This document shows positions 9,642 through 19,532 of a stretch of 64,000 nucleotides of DNA, in pieces (position 1 is the stretch's first letter; the number at the start of each line of letters is the position of its first letter). The notes under the pieces are model-generated. The model saw nothing but the letters and a program-made list of their open reading frames with translations, did not search any database and was not told the origin of the DNA. The stretch comes from Asparagopsis taxiformis (Eukaryota; Rhodophyta; Florideophyceae; Bonnemaisoniales; Bonnemaisoniaceae), in the NCBI GenBank assembly GCA_030407315.1, contig JALQPE010000172.1, positions 124,001 to 188,000 on the forward strand. The letters are read 5' to 3'. The position numbers and the translations under genes are program-made.

Positions 9642-12326
9642 ATGCTACGCACACTGACACACCAAACGCGCTCCCTCCTCACCCCGTTCCGGCCCGCAAA
9701 ATGGTCACACCCAATCTACTCTCGTCCTCTGTGCACGTCCTCAGATCTCCTGGTGCCACCGGTGGCGCCTGCACAAAAGGCGTCTGCAGAACCGGTGTCT
9801 GGCCGTCGTCCCACCATGGAGAAGCAGAACCTTCTATCAATTCCGCTCTTCACACGTCCCCATTTCCCGAAGATCATCGCCCCAATTATCGTCCACGATC
9901 CCGACGCCTGTAATGCCTTCATTTCCCTTCGCGAGACCGGTCTTCGTCATGTGGGACTCTTTCTTCACAAGCACGCAGGAATTGACGTGCTGCACAATGA
10001 ACATGCCCATGTACCATTTAATGACGCCCAAAAGCTTCATCGCGTAGGAGTTCTCGCTGAAGTTATTCGATTGGCTCCACGCCAGAAGGGGGTTGAGCTT
10101 ACGTTTTTGTGTCACCATCGCATCCGCTGGAATTCTGTCGTTGATACAGAGCCGCTACTCAAGTTAGCCACTGAGCCAATTTTGGAGCCACCAGCAGATT
10201 TGTCTTCGGGACTCATTAAGGCATATTCGTTGAGTGTCATTGAGACCATGAAGGAGCTGTTGAGACTGGGCTCATTTTACAAGGAGCAGTTGGAACTTTT
10301 ATTGGAAAGTGTTGATGTGAACAATCCCTACCATCTCGCAGATCTGGGCGCATGTCTCACGACTGCCGACCCAGCCTCGCTCCAGGATGTGCTTGAAGAA
10401 ACAGATATTGCGGAGCGTCTGCGTCTCACATTAGAGCTGTTAAAGAAGGACTTGGAAACGACGCGAGTCTCTCGTCGAATTCATAAGCAGATTGAGGAGA
10501 ATGTATCCAAATCGCAGCGAAGATATTTTCTGACTGAACAAATGAAGCAGATCAAGCGTGAACTCGGCATGGAGCGAGACGAGAAAGAAACACTTCTTTC
10601 AAAGTTCGAAGCGCGTTTAGAGCACAAAGTAATTCCTCAGAATGTCTCCAATATCGTTCGTGATGAAATGGAAAAGCTTGGCAGCCTCGAGCCCTCTAGC
10701 TCGGAATATAACGTAACTAGAAATTACCTAGACTGGCTCACAGAGCTGCCATGGGGCGTATACAGCGAGGACTCACTTGACATTCAGCGTGCAGAAAAGG
10801 TCCTTGACGAAATGCACTATGGCTTGAAGGACGTCAAGGAGCGCATCTTGGAGTTTATAGCTGTGAGCGGTTTGCGGGGTAACGTGCAAGGAAAGATATT
10901 ACTGCTATCTGGACCGCCCGGTGTTGGGAAAACAAGTATTGGTAAGAGCATTGCGAAAGCCCTCAATAGAGAGTTTTATAGGTTCTCTGTCGGTGGAATG
11001 GGTGACGTGGCGGAAATCAAGGGACATCGCCGCACTTATGTCGGTGCAATGCCAGGGAAGTTTGTGCAGGCTTTAAAGAATGCAAAGGCTGCAAACCCTG
11101 TTATAATGATTGATGAAATTGACAAGATGGGTAGAGGATGGACAGGTGATCCTTCTTCCGCATTGCTCGAGGCTCTTGACCCTGAGCAGAACTCGGGTTT
11201 TGTCGATCACTATCTAGACCTTCCCGTCGATCTCTCGAAAGTTCTATTCGTCTGCACAGCAAATGTCCTGGATACTATTCCTGGTCCACTGTTGGATCGT
11301 ATGCAGTCGATTCCTCTGAGCGGGTACATTTTGGAGGAGAAAATGGCTATTGCTAAGAAATATTTGGTACCTGTTTCAAGAACAGAAGCGGGCTTAACTG
11401 GGAAGCAAGTCACGATCAGTGATTCAGCGCTTCGGTCGTTGGCGAGGGATTACTGCAGGGAAGCTGGTGTGCGAAACTTGAAACAGCAGATTGAAAAGAT
11501 ATTCAGGAAAGTTGCATTGCAGATTGTGAAAGAAGACCAGAGCAATTCAGATGGCGAGGAGAAGACAGGCATCAGTATAACCGCCTCCAATATTGAAAAG
11601 TTTCTCGGAAAGAAAGTGTTCTCCAAGGACAAGCTTTACGATAAGACTCCTCCAGGAATTGCAACTGGCCTAGCATGGACGTCCATGGGAGGCGCTACGC
11701 TTTACATCGAAACTGTGCAGACGCCGAATAGTGGTCCATCTTCTGTCTCTCTCAAAGTTACTGGTCAGCTTGGAGATGTCATGAAGGAGAGTGCAGAAAT
11801 CGCCCTATCTTACGCGCGAAATAACATTTCGGAGAGGGATCCTCTGAACCGCTTTTTCGAATCTGTTGGATTACACATGCATGTTCCTGAGGGAGCAACA
11901 CCAAAAGACGGTCCAAGTGCAGGATGCACCATGGTTAGCTCGCTCCTCTCTCTTGCATTGGATAAACCGATCCGCCAGCAAGTAGCAATGACTGGTGAGG
12001 TAACTCTGACTGGAAAAGTGCTTCCAGTTGGTGGTATTCGCGAAAAGGCCATTGCTGCCAAACGGTCCGGATTGAAGCATATCATTCTTCCCGAGGGTAA
12101 TCGGAATGATTGGGAGGAACTGCCTAAGCATGTTTCAGACGGTCTCACTCCACACTTTGCTTCGCATTACGATGAAGTGTATGACATCTGCTTCACAGAT
12201 AAGCTCGATAACAGTGTGTCCAAGGCGGATGCTACAACAGAGAAAACTGTACAACGCATTGATATCAGTGAAAGTATTCACGAGCTTCCGCGAGCCACAC
12301 CCAGCGCCGCCAAGATGATGAGTTGA
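9642..12326 (+). CDS. ATP-dependent Lon protease, mitochondrial type
   Basis: A complete AAA+ serine protease of 894 residues that degrades damaged proteins in the organelle matrix. The first 45 residues are rich in R, S, T and L with no acid (an organelle-targeting leader). The LON substrate-binding domain follows (about 65-270), with HRVGVLAEV typical of LONP1. A coiled coil then leads into the AAA module, with Walker A GPPGVGKTS (K430) and a Walker B region ending VIMIDEIDK. The C-terminal protease domain shows DGPSAG with nucleophile S759 and the partner lysine K802 in REKAIAAKRS, exactly 43 residues apart as the family requires. The C-terminus (KMMS) is not a peroxisomal SKL-type signal, so mitochondrion is favoured over peroxisome. 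A plastid location cannot be excluded. Confidence 0.95.
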   Translation: MLRTLTHQTRSLLTPFRPAKWSHPIYSRPLCTSSDLLVPPVAPAQKASAEPVSGRRPTMEKQNLLSIPLFTRPHFPKIIAPIIVHDPDACNAFISLRETGLRHVGLFLHKHAGIDVLHNEHAHVPFNDAQKLHRVGVLAEVIRLAPRQKGVELTFLCHHRIRWNSVVDTEPLLKLATEPILEPPADLSSGLIKAYSLSVIETMKELLRLGSFYKEQLELLLESVDVNNPYHLADLGACLTTADPASLQDVLEETDIAERLRLTLELLKKDLETTRVSRRIHKQIEENVSKSQRRYFLTEQMKQIKRELGMERDEKETLLSKFEARLEHKVIPQNVSNIVRDEMEKLGSLEPSSSEYNVTRNYLDWLTELPWGVYSEDSLDIQRAEKVLDEMHYGLKDVKERILEFIAVSGLRGNVQGKILLLSGPPGVGKTSIGKSIAKALNREFYRFSVGGMGDVAEIKGHRRTYVGAMPGKFVQALKNAKAANPVIMIDEIDKMGRGWTGDPSSALLEALDPEQNSGFVDHYLDLPVDLSKVLFVCTANVLDTIPGPLLDRMQSIPLSGYILEEKMAIAKKYLVPVSRTEAGLTGKQVTISDSALRSLARDYCREAGVRNLKQQIEKIFRKVALQIVKEDQSNSDGEEKTGISITASNIEKFLGKKVFSKDKLYDKTPPGIATGLAWTSMGGATLYIETVQTPNSGPSSVSLKVTGQLGDVMKESAEIALSYARNNISERDPLNRFFESVGLHMHVPEGATPKDGPSAGCTMVSSLLSLALDKPIRQQVAMTGEVTLTGKVLPVGGIREKAIAAKRSGLKHIILPEGNRNDWEELPKHVSDGLTPHFASHYDEVYDICFTDKLDNSVSKADATTEKTVQRIDISESIHELPRATPSAAKMMS

Positions 12327-12422
12327 TAGAGTAGATACTAGTGTATGTACCACTATGTACAAAGAACCCAGTAACAATCTGTACAACATAAGTACGAAGT
12401 TGCGAACGCTCTCATGCATCAC

Positions 12423-13583
12423 TCAGTACGGTCGATAGCGATGTTGCGCTGCCATATGCGACTGTTGAAACATCGGGCCTGGCGCGGATGCACGACCATA
12501 ACTTTGAGCGGTATTCGGCGGCCGTTGTCCATAGGGTTGCGGTGGATAATGGGTATGGTACGGGTGCGGAGCAATAGGCTGACCTGGATAAGCAGGCATC
12601 ACGTGCCCTCGTGCCATCGCCTGCATCGGTGCGCGACGCACATTCTCCCTACCCCAATGCACTTGAACCATGCGTCCATCCACTTCAATCCCGCCTTGGC
12701 ATTCGAATATAGCCTTAGCGGCAGCATTATGTTCTAAATATCGCACGAAAGCATACATAGTTTCCGTCGCCTGTGCTTTGACACTCTCCGGAATTCGAAT
12801 CTCCCTAATCTCTCCAAACTGCGAAAAGATGTCCCGAATTTGTGCCTCAGAAGTTGTCACCTTCAAACCAGCCACATAAGCAGTGATATTATTATGCGTC
12901 GTCTGGTTGACAATAGTTTCAAAAGTCAACTGCGAACGATCGGCATCTGCACGCCCCATGGCGTCTGCACGGGGGGCACCAACAGCCACGTCTGGAAATC
13001 CCATCGACGCGGCACGCGTCGCAACGCTAGTCTTCCCCTTTGACCAGTCCACGCGCAGCGGGCGATTATTGAGCACCTGTCCATTGAGGGCCTCCATCGC
13101 AGCGGCGGCATGAGCGCGTTCACGAAAGCTGACAAACGCAAATCCCTGGGGCTTGTTAGTGACGGGATCCTTTGCGCACTTTGCGGATGTGCATGTTCCA
13201 AACTCTGAGAAGGCGACCATGAGCTGCTCGTCGGTGACGTCTGGCGAAATATTACCGACGAATAGACAGTATTGACTGGAGGGATCTTCAAGTTTTCCAG
13301 AAGCGTCGCGTGTCGTCGCGCGCGCCCAATCGATCGTCAGCACCTTGCCGTAGATGGAGCGGCCGCGAAACTTGTCCATGGCAGCCTGGGCTGACGCGTG
13401 ATCTGCAAATTCAACAAAGCCAAAGCCGCTGCTGAGACCGGTCGCCTTGTCGAAGACGATGTGGCATTGCGCTACGGGACTGGAGAGCGAGAATACCTCG
13501 GAGAGTAGCTCGCGGTAGACGCGCGGATCGAGATTCCCGACGTAGAGACTGGTTGGCGGCGCATTGGCGCCTGGTGTTGTCAT
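12423..13583 (-). CDS. RNA-binding protein with three RRMs, TIA-1/Nam8/RBP45-47-like
   Basis: A protein of 386 residues with three RNA-recognition motifs at about 12-90, 105-184 and 237-313. RNP2/RNP1 pairs are visible: LYVGNL with GFGFVEF, LFVGNI with GFAFVSF, and a more divergent AYVAGL with MYAFVRY. Each RRM is followed by a basic W-containing end (IDWARA, VDWSKGK, VHWGRE). The last 70 residues are rich in Pro, Gln, Tyr and His. This layout matches TIA-1/Pub1, Nam8 and plant RBP45/47, which bind U-rich RNA in 5' splice-site choice, mRNA stability and stress granules (family knowledge). Which of these roles applies cannot be told; in an intron-poor genome a cytoplasmic mRNA role may dominate. 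It converges on Lon with about 96 bases between. Confidence 0.9.
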   Translation of the reverse strand: MTTPGANAPPTSLYVGNLDPRVYRELLSEVFSLSSPVAQCHIVFDKATGLSSGFGFVEFADHASAQAAMDKFRGRSIYGKVLTIDWARATTRDASGKLEDPSSQYCLFVGNISPDVTDEQLMVAFSEFGTCTSAKCAKDPVTNKPQGFAFVSFRERAHAAAAMEALNGQVLNNRPLRVDWSKGKTSVATRAASMGFPDVAVGAPRADAMGRADADRSQLTFETIVNQTTHNNITAYVAGLKVTTSEAQIRDIFSQFGEIREIRIPESVKAQATETMYAFVRYLEHNAAAKAIFECQGGIEVDGRMVQVHWGRENVRRAPMQAMARGHVMPAYPGQPIAPHPYHTHYPPQPYGQRPPNTAQSYGRASAPGPMFQQSHMAAQHRYRPY

Positions 13584-14365
13584 TGCGGACTCGTGTGCGC
13601 GGCGCGCGGTTGAGGGAGGACTTGTCGATGGCCTGCGTGAGCGTGATGGTTCGGAAATGTGGCAGAAATTCGAATAAATAAATTACATGGCTGGAATGTC
13701 GACAGAGTTGTTTCTAAATTGTTCGACTAAACGTCGGTACGGATTGTGGTAAAGCCAAGGTGGCTCCCGTATCTGGCAAGTCCGGAAACACCAATCAATA
13801 GAGGAACAAAAGATTCGTGGCGTGTGCCAGTCACCAATTGAGAATAAGCGGTAGAGTAGCGCGAAAAACCTATTCCATAGCGTGACAGGCGCATCAAACT
13901 TGTACAGCAGAGCGCTCCAGTTGGCAGATGTCAACATTGGTGTGTTCCTCGTGACGATTCCATACTTGGAGTTGGAACGGTCTTCGGAACCACTTCGAAT
14001 TGCAACTAACACTGTCGGTGGCTCGAATTGTCTCGCAGAAAAAAGAGAGCCCAATATTGATGATTTTCGCGCTACCCTTTCATAACGCTCAAGTCTTTTC
14101 AAATGCAATTCATCATCGTTCCGCACTCTCAGCAACTTGCTCCCAGCTTGACAACCGGCAGGCAACCTTTAGCTTGAAGACGTGCTTCCTTCACCATCAA
14201 TACCTGTCAATTGTACGTCATCGCTATACCATTATGGACGATACTTCATCTCATCCTGCAAATCCCTGTTGGCAATGGGCCGTCTCCTACCCCGCCAGCT
14301 TTCATTAATTTATTGTATAAACATGATGTCTTTCTAAATGCACCACTTCTATTCCTAGCACCCCC
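13584..14365. other. intergenic region, possible relic frame on minus strand
   Basis: About 780 bases between divergent genes. A minus-strand frame open at 13683-14165 has protein-like composition (helical Leu/Arg-rich start, then Trp/Phe-rich part) but begins directly after a stop and has no ATG until about halfway. It is not called as a gene. No tRNA or repeat was seen. Confidence 0.4.
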
Positions 14366-15115
14366 ATGCCATCCCTTGCATCTTTCATGCGGAATGTGAA
14401 CATGCCACAACTCGATAGATGCGTCAGAATGGATTCGCAGTCGCCGATGTATCTCCTTCCGTTGCGAACATCTCAACTTGAGTATGGCGACCACGAAGAC
14501 CTTGCTGCAACTTCGCAGTTTGCCCAATCACCAGAGTCGCGACTCATCAAGTCTATTATTCCATCTCGAAAAGGAGTCATGTCACTTTTTATGAGATGGC
14601 TGGCAGTCATCTTTGTCCTTTACTTTCTACACTCAACTGGACTCGGCTCATATGTATTCCGAGCCACGCACATCTATGTGAAAGAAACATATGACAAGGT
14701 TTTAAACTATGACTGGAAAGCAAGCGCGTCGTTTCAAGTGACAGACGCGATGAGAATGAGCATTGTTATGAGCCTTGCTCTTGGAATCGTTCTCGGGTTC
14801 GGAGTTGGTCTCATGTCTGGACTTGAACCAGCCATTGTAATAGGTGTGAGTGCCTCCATGGCACTGGGCTGTCTATTTGTAATGTCGTTTGCAGTGCTGC
14901 ATGGCGTGAATGCTCTACGCGCTGTTTCGTTTGCAATGTTCGTTTCCATATGTTTGCCGTTTGGATTTGGGTATGGTTTCGGAACTGGTATTCTGGTCGG
15001 CATGTTTGTCGGTCTTGAAGATCCGGATGATATTCGAGACAAGATAAATGATTTCATCACCAATTTTGGTGACTTTGTTAAAGTTGTCACAGCGTTCACG
15101 CTTGAAATACGATGA
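14366..15115 (+). CDS. small polytopic membrane protein, unknown
   Basis: This 249-residue protein is not recognised. Residues 1-70 are hydrophilic and presumably cytosolic or lumenal. Four hydrophobic segments follow at about 72-91, 131-150, 154-178 and 186-214. Segments 2 and 4 are glycine-zipper-like (GIVLGFGVGLMSG and GFGYGFGTGILVGMFVG), which suggests tight helix packing or oligomerisation. The last 35 residues are soluble (DPDDIRDKINDFITNFGDF) and could form an amphipathic helix. There is no cleavable signal peptide. The ATG at 14366 is the first in frame; M8 and M13 are alternatives. No gene nearby suggests a role. Confidence 0.72.
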   Translation: MPSLASFMRNVNMPQLDRCVRMDSQSPMYLLPLRTSQLEYGDHEDLAATSQFAQSPESRLIKSIIPSRKGVMSLFMRWLAVIFVLYFLHSTGLGSYVFRATHIYVKETYDKVLNYDWKASASFQVTDAMRMSIVMSLALGIVLGFGVGLMSGLEPAIVIGVSASMALGCLFVMSFAVLHGVNALRAVSFAMFVSICLPFGFGYGFGTGILVGMFVGLEDPDDIRDKINDFITNFGDFVKVVTAFTLEIR

Positions 15116-15431
15116 AGCGATGGTGGAAATGAATCTAGTCTAGAAAGAGAAATGTAGCATAACGTGATGCAGAAAACCATACGTGTTTTGATGACATACT
15201 TGACGTACAAAACTCAACACAAATCAGCAACGATCAAGATGACTTGGACAAGAAGATCACGTTGTGAATGCAACGTTGCACAGAAATATTCAATATGTAA
15301 AAATAATATTTTTCTTTCGAAACACTACCAGTCGATCACGATCGATCGATGCCACTACTGTAACATACGAGCGCTTTTCTCCCCCGCGTCCCCTTCATTT
15401 CGCCAAGTCCTCAGATCTGCCCACTCGCAAC
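15116..15431. other. intergenic region upstream of enoyl-CoA reductase
   Basis: About 316 bases. The frame of the next gene is open upstream from a GTG at 15264, but that part is AT-rich with low-complexity coding and is treated as 5' UTR. Nothing else was seen. Confidence 0.45.
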
Positions 15432-16349
15432 ATGAAAGTCTCCGTGCAGAGCAAGTCCGGCAGATCTCTCGGAACCTTCGAGCTCGAAAAGGAAAGCACC
15501 GTTGAGAAACTTCAACTAGCATTTCACGCCGCCAATCCAAAGTACTACCCAGATCGCCAGCGATTCTACCCGAGCGCATCGTATGCAGAGAAGGGGACAA
15601 AGCCGCAAGCCGTCAAGCCCGAGCATCTTCTCTCCGATGGCGATGTACTAGTATTCAAAGATTTGGGGCCGCAGATACTCTGGAAGACCGTCTTCCTAAT
15701 TGAATATCTCGGTCCGCTCATATTGTATCCGCTCTTCTACCAGCAGCCGCGATGGATCTATGGCGATTACACCACGCAAATACAAAGCGCATGGTCTAAA
15801 GAAGTGCAATTCTCAGCTCTGATTGCGTGGTCCTTCCATTATGCCAAGCGCGAGCTGGAAACGCTTTTCGTGCATCGTTTCTCGCATGCGACCATGCCGC
15901 TGGCCAATCTGTTCAAAAACTCGATATACTATTGGGGCTTTGCTGCTTACGTGGCCTACTTTGTCAACCACCCGCTTTACACGCCGCCCGCGGAGGATCT
16001 CGTGTACACCGGCATGTGTATGTTCTACTTTATGGAAATCGGCAATCTCAGCTCGCATTGGACTCTGCGCCAACTGCGTCCACCGGGCACCAAAATTCGT
16101 CGTATTCCACAGGGCGGTCTTTTCGAACTCGTCTCCTGCCCCAACTACACATACGAAATCCTCTCCTGGGTCGGCTTCAACATGATGACGAGGACTGTCG
16201 CCGGCATCCTGTTCATGTGCGCCGGTGCCTTCCAGATGTTCATCTGGGCACAAGGAAAGCACAAGAGATATCGAAAGGAATTTGACGGCAAAGACGGCCG
16301 CTCGCTCTATCCACCTCGGCGCAAGAGCATCATCCCGTTTCTGTATTAA
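15432..16349 (+). CDS. very-long-chain trans-2-enoyl-CoA reductase (TECR/Tsc13)
   Basis: The protein has 305 residues, the usual family length (human TECR 308). It catalyses the last step of the ER very-long-chain fatty acid elongation cycle, reducing trans-2-enoyl-CoA with NADPH. Residues 1-80 form a ubiquitin-like N-terminal domain. A steroid-reductase-type membrane domain follows, with FVHRFSHATMPL and the diagnostic SCPNYTYE at 235-242. The protein ends in KSIIPFLY, very close to the IIPFLL end of animal TECR. The ATG at 15432 is chosen because it places the conserved domain at the N-terminus; the open frame upstream starts only from a GTG. Products feed sphingolipid, wax and membrane lipid synthesis. 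Confidence 0.94.
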   Translation: MKVSVQSKSGRSLGTFELEKESTVEKLQLAFHAANPKYYPDRQRFYPSASYAEKGTKPQAVKPEHLLSDGDVLVFKDLGPQILWKTVFLIEYLGPLILYPLFYQQPRWIYGDYTTQIQSAWSKEVQFSALIAWSFHYAKRELETLFVHRFSHATMPLANLFKNSIYYWGFAAYVAYFVNHPLYTPPAEDLVYTGMCMFYFMEIGNLSSHWTLRQLRPPGTKIRRIPQGGLFELVSCPNYTYEILSWVGFNMMTRTVAGILFMCAGAFQMFIWAQGKHKRYRKEFDGKDGRSLYPPRRKSIIPFLY

Positions 16350-16501
16350 TACTTTTTCGCAAGCAGTTTGTCGTTGTTCAGTTACTGTCATCGTGCCGCC
16401 TAGTTAATTCATGATCTTGTAATGAGCCATATGGAGATGCTGTCATCGTAAAATACAGGAAACGTGCATTCCGGCGCTGCGCAACATGCGTGCTGCCACA
16501 T

Positions 16502-19180
16502 CTACACGCTAATAGACGCGATTCGCTCCTGTGCCGACCCGTAAAAGTGCATCAAGCCCTCCAACAGCGCTTCGTGTTTCGCGTTCGACGTCTGCAGGCC
16601 GCTCCGCATCCACCCGGGTAACTGATCAATCACCCTCTGCTGCCGAAACCGCGCGTCAACCAACAGTATCGCGCCATAGTCCAATCGATGTCGCACAGCT
16701 CTGCCGAGTGCCTGATTCAACGCTCGGAACGCTTGCATTTCGTACCATTCTGCGCCTGTTTGCAGGTTTTGGCGCGACTTTTCTCGCCGCATTCGGTCGT
16801 TCCATAGTCGCTTCCGATTGACTACTACGTCTCCTTTATGCGGAAATGGAATTCCAATCAGTATCACCGCACGAGATGACGCATCTCGAAAGTCGATACC
16901 TTCTGATAGCTTGCCGCGACATACGCCGAACAGAATGGCGCCGTCTGCGGACGACGATGTACTTGCATATTCGGCAAGCACAGCGTCGAATTCCTCCCCG
17001 CGTTGATTCGGTTCGATCAGCACAGCCCCCTTCTTCTCTTGCAGCTTGTGCCATGCGCCGGATGCTTTCCATCGAGACTGCAGTTGGTCCAGAAGACGAT
17101 AGCTCGGTAGAAACACCAGCACTCCTCCTGGGATCACTTGGCAGTAGTCGTAAATCGCTGCGCCGAGCGAATCCTGGAATGCAAATTTTCCCGATCCGTT
17201 GAATGTGGCGTCGAACAGAACGCCATCAGGGCCATGTCCTACAACACTTACGAATAGCTGTTTCCGAACGTCCACTACATGGGGAAGTGACTTGGCAATA
17301 CCAAATTTAGTATCCAGCTCTCCAGCAAATGAGCTAATAGGAGCTAGTGTACCAGATGTTACAATGACAGTTCTTGCCTTTGTGGATAAATCTCTGAAGC
17401 ACACACCGGCATTGAGGCATACAATGCTGATTGTAACCACGGTTACAAATTCCACAGTTCTTCGGTCTACCACAAGACAGAAATCGCCCGGAGAAGAAAA
17501 CAAAAACTCGAGCGTTGTCAATAAGGCATGCGCTGTACCGACACATTTAACAATCCATGGCGCATCTTCCTGGAGCGTAGATCTTGTTTTGCTACGTTTT
17601 CCTCGCCCGCGAAGCTTTCTTCCCTTCTTCCGGTACTTGGGCTCAGCTTCTGGTATCTTGCTCGCAATTCCAATTCTAGACGAATGTTCTGATTCTTCAG
17701 CTGCGCGGCCATATCCATACACATTGCAAGTTGATTTATCTTTCGACTCCTCCTTTTCTCCACTACTCAACCCATCCTCTTTATCCTCTCCGTTACACGC
17801 ACCAGCCGATTCGCTTTCCTTCATGCGCTTCATTCTCTTGCCCTCATTACCATCTCCAAAATTCACAATATAATCATGAGCGGCCCTCCACAAGAGTACT
17901 TGTTCTTCCGTGACATCAACGTCTTTAAGTTGATTCAGCAGCATCTCCTGTTCGAAAACGGCGTTCTCATAGTGGCCTTTTTGTTCAAAGCGGTCCTGCA
18001 CGGCAACATTTTCGGCAAGTTGCAACATGCACTCCAGAAGACTCTTCAAATGGAGATATGCAGGTGCAAGACTGTGCCTTTCGCCAGATAGGGCACCAGT
18101 GAGAAGGAGGGTATCAACTTCCTCGGCGGCGCGGCGCATATCAGCGACATCTGCCTGAAAACTGGCGCTTTCGCGGGCGTAATTCTCAATATTATGCGCC
18201 TCATCTAAAATGACCACATCACCCAGCAGATTAATTCCGCGCGATCGGCGCACAATAGGGTCGACGAGAAAGCTGTAGGGGCACAAAATGAGCTCTGCCG
18301 AATGGTAGAGTTCATGACTGGCGTAGTACGCACAGCCGGCATGTAACTTTCCAAGCTCGGTCAGCTCCTCAATGTCCCAGGCCTCGCCAGAAAGCTGCGG
18401 ACTGGAGGCCAGACTGGCTGCTTGAAAATAGTAGTCACACTGGGAAGCCTTGACGAGGCTTTTGCACAGGTGGTCTCGTTGCGGATCTGTTCTGACATCC
18501 TCGCGCACACAATACTCTTTCCGTGAGGCGAGAACGGACATTCGGGGACGGTACGAGGTTTTACGGAGTTCGGCTATCACCTGAGCGACCTGATTGTGCG
18601 TGCGTGTAGCGTAGAAAATTCTGGGGACGCGTTTGGATTTACAATTGTGCTCTGGTTGTATGGGCTGCTCTTGTGAAGACTGCGAGGCGTCAAGAGGTCT
18701 GTCGCATTGCTGCATGATGCGGTGAAGCATAAAGGCATTGGATGGACGCTGGTCTTCTATTGGGGCTGGTGTTTTTCGTTGGGCGATTTGCCATGACACG
18801 TCGCGAAACTTTTTGGCGGGCTGAAAGTCTGAATCGGAGGACATGGCATCATGATCATGATCGCGATCGTGATCGTGCTGACGCTTCAGTGATTGCTGCG
18901 GCTCAGGGGCGGGGACAGACGGAGATTGATCATGTTTCGGGTGGGGTGGGGCGTCTGCATGAGCTGTTGCACGAAGATGTTGCTGATAGGCAAGGGATGC
19001 ACATAGTAAGGCGAGGCTTTTTCCAGTACCGGTGGGACTTTCGATGAGGGCATGCTGACGATCGCGTATGGCGGTTATGACGGAGTGCATGAGCGCATTT
19101 TGGGCGCGGTACGGGACAAAAGGAAAGTGAACAGGAACTGCTGCGAAGCGCAACGTTTTCTCGGCAGAAGCATCGGTCAT
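16502..19180 (-). CDS. FANCJ/BRIP1-like iron-sulphur DNA helicase (XPD family)
   Basis: An 892-residue 5'-3' DNA helicase. From the chosen ATG (19178-19180) the order is: Q-like motif FPFVPYRAQ, Walker A SPTGTGKS (K54), motif Ia YATRTHNQV, four iron-sulphur cysteines (EYC, LC, QC, AGC), motif II DEAH (D326) and, near the end, ALNQALGRAVRH as motif VI. The stretch AWDIEELTELGKLHAGC and ILDEAHNIENYARESASF are specific to FANCJ/BRIP1 rather than RTEL1 or DDX11, so a role in interstrand crosslink repair and G-quadruplex unwinding is likely. An alternating His-Asp/Arg-Asp run comes from a GATCGT-like repeat near 18850-18880. A charged insert (about 460-530) is not conserved in the family. Upstream frame continues to 19330 with another ATG at residue -45; the shorter start is preferred. 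Confidence 0.9.
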   Translation of the reverse strand: MTDASAEKTLRFAAVPVHFPFVPYRAQNALMHSVITAIRDRQHALIESPTGTGKSLALLCASLAYQQHLRATAHADAPPHPKHDQSPSVPAPEPQQSLKRQHDHDRDHDHDAMSSDSDFQPAKKFRDVSWQIAQRKTPAPIEDQRPSNAFMLHRIMQQCDRPLDASQSSQEQPIQPEHNCKSKRVPRIFYATRTHNQVAQVIAELRKTSYRPRMSVLASRKEYCVREDVRTDPQRDHLCKSLVKASQCDYYFQAASLASSPQLSGEAWDIEELTELGKLHAGCAYYASHELYHSAELILCPYSFLVDPIVRRSRGINLLGDVVILDEAHNIENYARESASFQADVADMRRAAEEVDTLLLTGALSGERHSLAPAYLHLKSLLECMLQLAENVAVQDRFEQKGHYENAVFEQEMLLNQLKDVDVTEEQVLLWRAAHDYIVNFGDGNEGKRMKRMKESESAGACNGEDKEDGLSSGEKEESKDKSTCNVYGYGRAAEESEHSSRIGIASKIPEAEPKYRKKGRKLRGRGKRSKTRSTLQEDAPWIVKCVGTAHALLTTLEFLFSSPGDFCLVVDRRTVEFVTVVTISIVCLNAGVCFRDLSTKARTVIVTSGTLAPISSFAGELDTKFGIAKSLPHVVDVRKQLFVSVVGHGPDGVLFDATFNGSGKFAFQDSLGAAIYDYCQVIPGGVLVFLPSYRLLDQLQSRWKASGAWHKLQEKKGAVLIEPNQRGEEFDAVLAEYASTSSSADGAILFGVCRGKLSEGIDFRDASSRAVILIGIPFPHKGDVVVNRKRLWNDRMRREKSRQNLQTGAEWYEMQAFRALNQALGRAVRHRLDYGAILLVDARFRQQRVIDQLPGWMRSGLQTSNAKHEALLEGLMHFYGSAQERIASISV

Positions 19181-19532
19181 GGCATCGCGACAGGTTGGCG
19201 TCGATGCAGCGCGGGATCTCGGTACAGTAGACGTTTGTTGGACACGGACATGGCCACGTGTACGACGCCAAGTATGCGGCACGCAAGCACAATTACGTGT
19301 AACACCTGCCGCCATTGCGGCGTCATACACTTATCTAATCCGACCCACTTCACTGTCAAGACTCGGCCGTCTGCAGTGCAGTGCAGTGCAGTGCAGCGCA
19401 GTCAATTCCACGCAAAAGTGACCTCAAAAGCCGGATACCAATCAAACCACGCCAAGTTCCAACAAAAATCGCGCCCACCTCATCACGCGTCCGCACCACC
19501 AACCTTCACATGCGACCGCATCCATCTTCGCA
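19181..19532. other. divergent promoter region (helicase and PA-RING ligase)
   Basis: About 350 bases between divergent genes. It contains a pentanucleotide tandem repeat (listed separately). If the longer helicase start were used, the region would shrink to about 200 bases. Confidence 0.45.
19373..19402. repeat. GCAGT pentanucleotide microsatellite, six units
   Basis: Six consecutive 5-base units, five exact GCAGT and one GCAGC. It lies in the shared promoter region of two divergent genes and is likely length-variable. Confidence 0.9.

Noticed and set aside
15264..15431. N-terminal extension of enoyl-CoA reductase
   Set aside because: Starts at GTG, is AT-rich and would add 56 residues absent from the family.
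18849..18880. GATCGT-like repeat as a possible regulatory or CRISPR-type repeat
   Set aside because: It is inside the helicase coding region and encodes alternating His/Arg and Asp; no spacers.
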